Origin: Cellulomonas sp. NTE-D12 | GTDB taxonomy: Bacteria; Actinomycetota; Actinomycetes; Actinomycetales; Cellulomonadaceae | Assembly: GCF_027923705.1 (NCBI RefSeq) | Contig: NZ_AP026442.1 | Location: 558,001 to 622,000 of the forward strand | Length of the DNA stretch: 64,000 nt | Direction: 5' to 3' | Notes under the pieces: model-generated | Told to the model about the DNA's origin: nothing | Database searches by the model: none | What the model saw: the letters and a program-made list of their open reading frames with translations, nothing else | In this document: piece by piece, positions 61,698 to 64,000 of the stretch | Layout of the letters: every line of letters starts with the position of its first letter | Numbering within the stretch: the stretch's first letter is position 1 | Position numbers and translations under genes: made by a program

Positions 61698-64000
61698 TCA
61701 GGTGTCGGTCGGCTCGAGGACCGGCTGCTCGTCGCCGGGCTCCGGCCGGTCGGCGTGCGGCTGCTCCGCCAGCTCCCGGCCGAGGAGGGCGCCGGCCTGC
61801 TCGCCGGTGACGGCCGGCATGAACAGGTACCCCTGACCCGTGACGCAGCCGATCCGCTGCAGGAGCTCGAGCTGGTCGTCCGTCTCGACGCCCTCGGCCA
61901 CCACGGCCACCCCGAGCGACCGGCCGAGGTCCACGAGCGCGGTGATCAGCTCGGTGCTGCGGTCGCCGGAGGCGAGCCCGCGGATGAACGACCGGTCGAT
62001 CTTGAACGCGTCGACGGGGAACCGGTGCAGGGTCTCCAGCGAGGAGTAGCCGGTGCCGAAGTCGTCGATGTGCAGGCGCAGGCCCGCGTCGTGCAGCTGC
62101 TGCATCAGGTGCAGGGCGACCTCGGGGCGGCGCATCAGCACGCCCTCGGTCACCTCCAGGGTGAGCCGGTCCGGGGTCAGTCCGTTGCGGGACAGCGCGT
62201 CCAGCACACGGGGCAGCAGCCCGCGGTGCCAGAACTGCCGGTCGGACAGGTTGACCGCCACGTTCACGACGTCGGGACCCCACTCGGCCAGCTGCCGGCA
62301 CACCTCGGCCAGCACCCAGTGGCCCAGCTGGACGATCAGCCCCGTCTCCTCCATCACCGGCAGGAACTCGTCGGGGAGCACCACGCCGCGTTCGGGGTGG
62401 TGCCACCGGACCAGGGCCTCGAACCGGTCGGTGCGGCGGGACGTCAGGTTGACGATCGGCTGGTAGAACACCTCGAACTGGTGCTCGGCCAGGGCTCTGC
62501 GGACCTCGGCGTGCAGGTGCTGGTGCCGGACGACGTGCTCCCGCATCGCATCGTCGAAGAAGGCGACCGCGCCCGGTTCCCGCGACTTGGCGCGGTACAT
62601 CGCGGCGTCGGCGTCGCGCAGCACGTCCTCGGCCGACTCCTGGCCGACGCTGCCGGTGGCGATGCCGATGCTCGCCCGCACCGCGACGTCGGCCCCGTCC
62701 AGGTCCAGCTTCTCGGCCAGCACCGCCTGCACCCGCTGCGCCACGCGGAGCGCCCCCTCGGGGCCCGTGTCGTGCAGCAGCACCGCGAACTCGTCGCCGC
62801 CGAACCGCGCCCCGGTGTCCACCGAGCGCAGCTCGCGACGGATCCGGTCGCCCACGGCCGCCAGCACCCGGTCGCCCGCCTGGTGCCCCAGGGCGTCGTT
62901 GATCAGCTTGAAGCCGTCGAGGTCGAGGAACAGCACCGCGAACGGGGTCCCGGTACGCTCGCGGCGGTCGATCGCCGCGGTGAGCCGCTCGAGGAACAGC
63001 CGCCGGTTGGGCAGGCCGGACAGCGCGTCGTGCAGCGAGCTGCGACGGACCTCCTCCTGCAGTCGGCGGGACTCGAGGGCCGTGCACAGCAGCCCGGCCC
63101 AGTGCTGGTACGTCTCGCGCGTCGACGCCGAGTCCACGGCTCCGACCAGCGCGAGCAGCCCCCAGTCGTGGGTGGTGGTGCGCACCGGGACGACGACGCA
63201 GATCTCGCGGTCGTCGTGCAGCAGGTCGAGCAGCTCGGTCGGGGGGAACGACTCGACGGCGGTGCGCGTGCCGACGTGGTGCGCCAGGGTGCCGCCGGCG
63301 TCGTACGCGCCGACCACGTCGAGGAGCTGGTCGGACCGCTCCTCGACGCGCAGCGCCAGGACGGCCGCCCGGACGTGGGTGCCGGCGAGCCAGCCGAGCG
63401 TACGAGGGTCGGTCTGGGTGGTGTCGAGGAGGGCGGCGTCGACGACGTACTGCTCGGCCATCGCGTCCTCGGTCTCCTCGACCTGACGCAGCAGGGCGCT
63501 GGCCTGCAGCCGCCACAGCGCGGTGGCGACCGCGCCCCAGGCGGAGACCTGCACGGGGGAGACGACGACCTCCGACGCGTACCGCGACACCGCCTCGATG
63601 ACGCGCCGCAGCGCGTCCGGCCGGGACGTCAGGCTGCGCACCAGGAGGACCAGCACGTCGACCTCCGCCTCGGTGGCCGGCTCCGTGGCCGTCAGCATCC
63701 GATCGACGGCACCCACCGCGGCCCGGACGGCCGTCCGCACGGGTGCGATGCGGCTCTCGTCGCCCAGCAGCACGGCGGTGAGGGCGCGCTCGAGCCGGAC
63801 GCGCGGAGCTGGGCCGGCTGAGTGCTCGGCCGGCGCGGCACCACGTGGCCGCGGCTCCGCCGAGCAGCCGCAGGACGTCCGCAGCGTCAGGGCACCCACC
63901 GGCGGCGTGACGACCGCGCTCGGCACCTGCTCACCACGGATCGCCGCGAGCACCAGCGTGGCGGCCAGCGCCCCCACCTCGTCGAAGCGCTGGTCGACGG
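61698..64000 (-). CDS. GGDEF/EAL c-di-GMP enzyme with LacI-type sensor (5' end beyond window)
   Basis: At least 767 residues; the start lies outside. The visible N-terminus (VGALAATLVLAAIRGE..., then a CGC motif) is the end of a LacI/periplasmic-binding-like sensor, as in substrate-binding/GGDEF fusions. A helical and GAF-like middle (about 60-300) follows. The GGDEF domain has an intact GGDEF with an RxxD inhibitory site five residues before it. The EAL domain has intact EAL (FEALVRW), DDFGTGYSSL and EGVE. Both synthesis and breakdown of c-di-GMP are possible. It probably couples a small-molecule signal to the second messenger. Confidence 0.92.
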   Translation of the reverse strand, partial: VDQRFDEVGALAATLVLAAIRGEQVPSAVVTPPVGALTLRTSCGCSAEPRPRGAAPAEHSAGPAPRVRLERALTAVLLGDESRIAPVRTAVRAAVGAVDRMLTATEPATEAEVDVLVLLVRSLTSRPDALRRVIEAVSRYASEVVVSPVQVSAWGAVATALWRLQASALLRQVEETEDAMAEQYVVDAALLDTTQTDPRTLGWLAGTHVRAAVLALRVEERSDQLLDVVGAYDAGGTLAHHVGTRTAVESFPPTELLDLLHDDREICVVVPVRTTTHDWGLLALVGAVDSASTRETYQHWAGLLCTALESRRLQEEVRRSSLHDALSGLPNRRLFLERLTAAIDRRERTGTPFAVLFLDLDGFKLINDALGHQAGDRVLAAVGDRIRRELRSVDTGARFGGDEFAVLLHDTGPEGALRVAQRVQAVLAEKLDLDGADVAVRASIGIATGSVGQESAEDVLRDADAAMYRAKSREPGAVAFFDDAMREHVVRHQHLHAEVRRALAEHQFEVFYQPIVNLTSRRTDRFEALVRWHHPERGVVLPDEFLPVMEETGLIVQLGHWVLAEVCRQLAEWGPDVVNVAVNLSDRQFWHRGLLPRVLDALSRNGLTPDRLTLEVTEGVLMRRPEVALHLMQQLHDAGLRLHIDDFGTGYSSLETLHRFPVDAFKIDRSFIRGLASGDRSTELITALVDLGRSLGVAVVAEGVETDDQLELLQRIGCVTGQGYLFMPAVTGEQAGALLGRELAEQPHADRPEPGDEQPVLEPTDT

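Overview
The window is about 73% G+C chromosomal DNA of a Gram-positive actinobacterium. I infer Micrococcales, most likely Cellulomonas or a close relative. The grounds are the order ung - DUF3263 - LytR_C - lone groL, the DUF3027/cold-shock/HSP90-like ATPase cluster, the DtxR-type regulator, a c-di-AMP riboswitch in front of an NlpC/P60 gene, and many leaderless starts (a TANNNT box about 7 nt before the start codon). I see no rRNA, tRNA, insertion sequence, prophage or CRISPR array. About 60 genes are supported. Both ends are cut inside genes: a sugar-binding lipoprotein at the left and a GGDEF/EAL protein at the right.

1-10 kb: end of a sugar ABC-transport locus (binding lipoprotein and LacI regulator, with two copies of a GAACCGGTTC operator), a short-chain dehydrogenase, a flavodoxin, small enzymes (NTF2-like, aminoglycoside-phosphotransferase-like, VOC), a second dehydrogenase divergent from a TetR regulator, a CDF-like cation transporter, an SGNH hydrolase and ung.

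10-19 kb: DUF3263, an LytR_C membrane protein, groL under a double CIRCE operator, and a 1,954-residue secreted enzyme carrying an amylase and a pullulanase domain behind CTTGCTG repeats.

19-31 kb: DUF4031, a lone WXG100 protein, an HD hydrolase, a two-component system, a class I glutamine amidotransferase, PspA, a TPM-domain membrane protein and an XPB helicase pair.

31-42 kb: an MHS-type transporter interrupted by one in-frame TAG, an M20 amidohydrolase, two lower-G+C orphan genes, a DksA-like protein with a damaged zinc finger, the cold-shock/DUF3027/ATPase operon, DUF2530, a purine permease and UDP-glucose dehydrogenase.

43-53 kb: a CAP-like protein, a MarR-MFS operon, a DUF4012 protein, an LAxTG-anchored surface protein, serC, a DtxR/IdeR regulator, the riboswitch-controlled NlpC/P60 hydrolase, an HNH nuclease and a double universal stress protein.

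53-64 kb: an Lrp regulator, separated by a CAP-domain gene from the rocD-ddaH operon of arginine/ornithine catabolism. Then come SRPBCC, aldo-keto reductase, an EcsC-like protein with OsmC, a four-helix membrane protein, a HEAT-like protein, a small orphan and the c-di-GMP enzyme.

The observations I rate highest are the amber-interrupted transporter, the conserved but functionally obscure cold-shock/DUF3027/ATPase operon, the density of leaderless starts, the regulatory DNA of groL and of the amylopullulanase, and the CAP gene placed inside the arginine locus.
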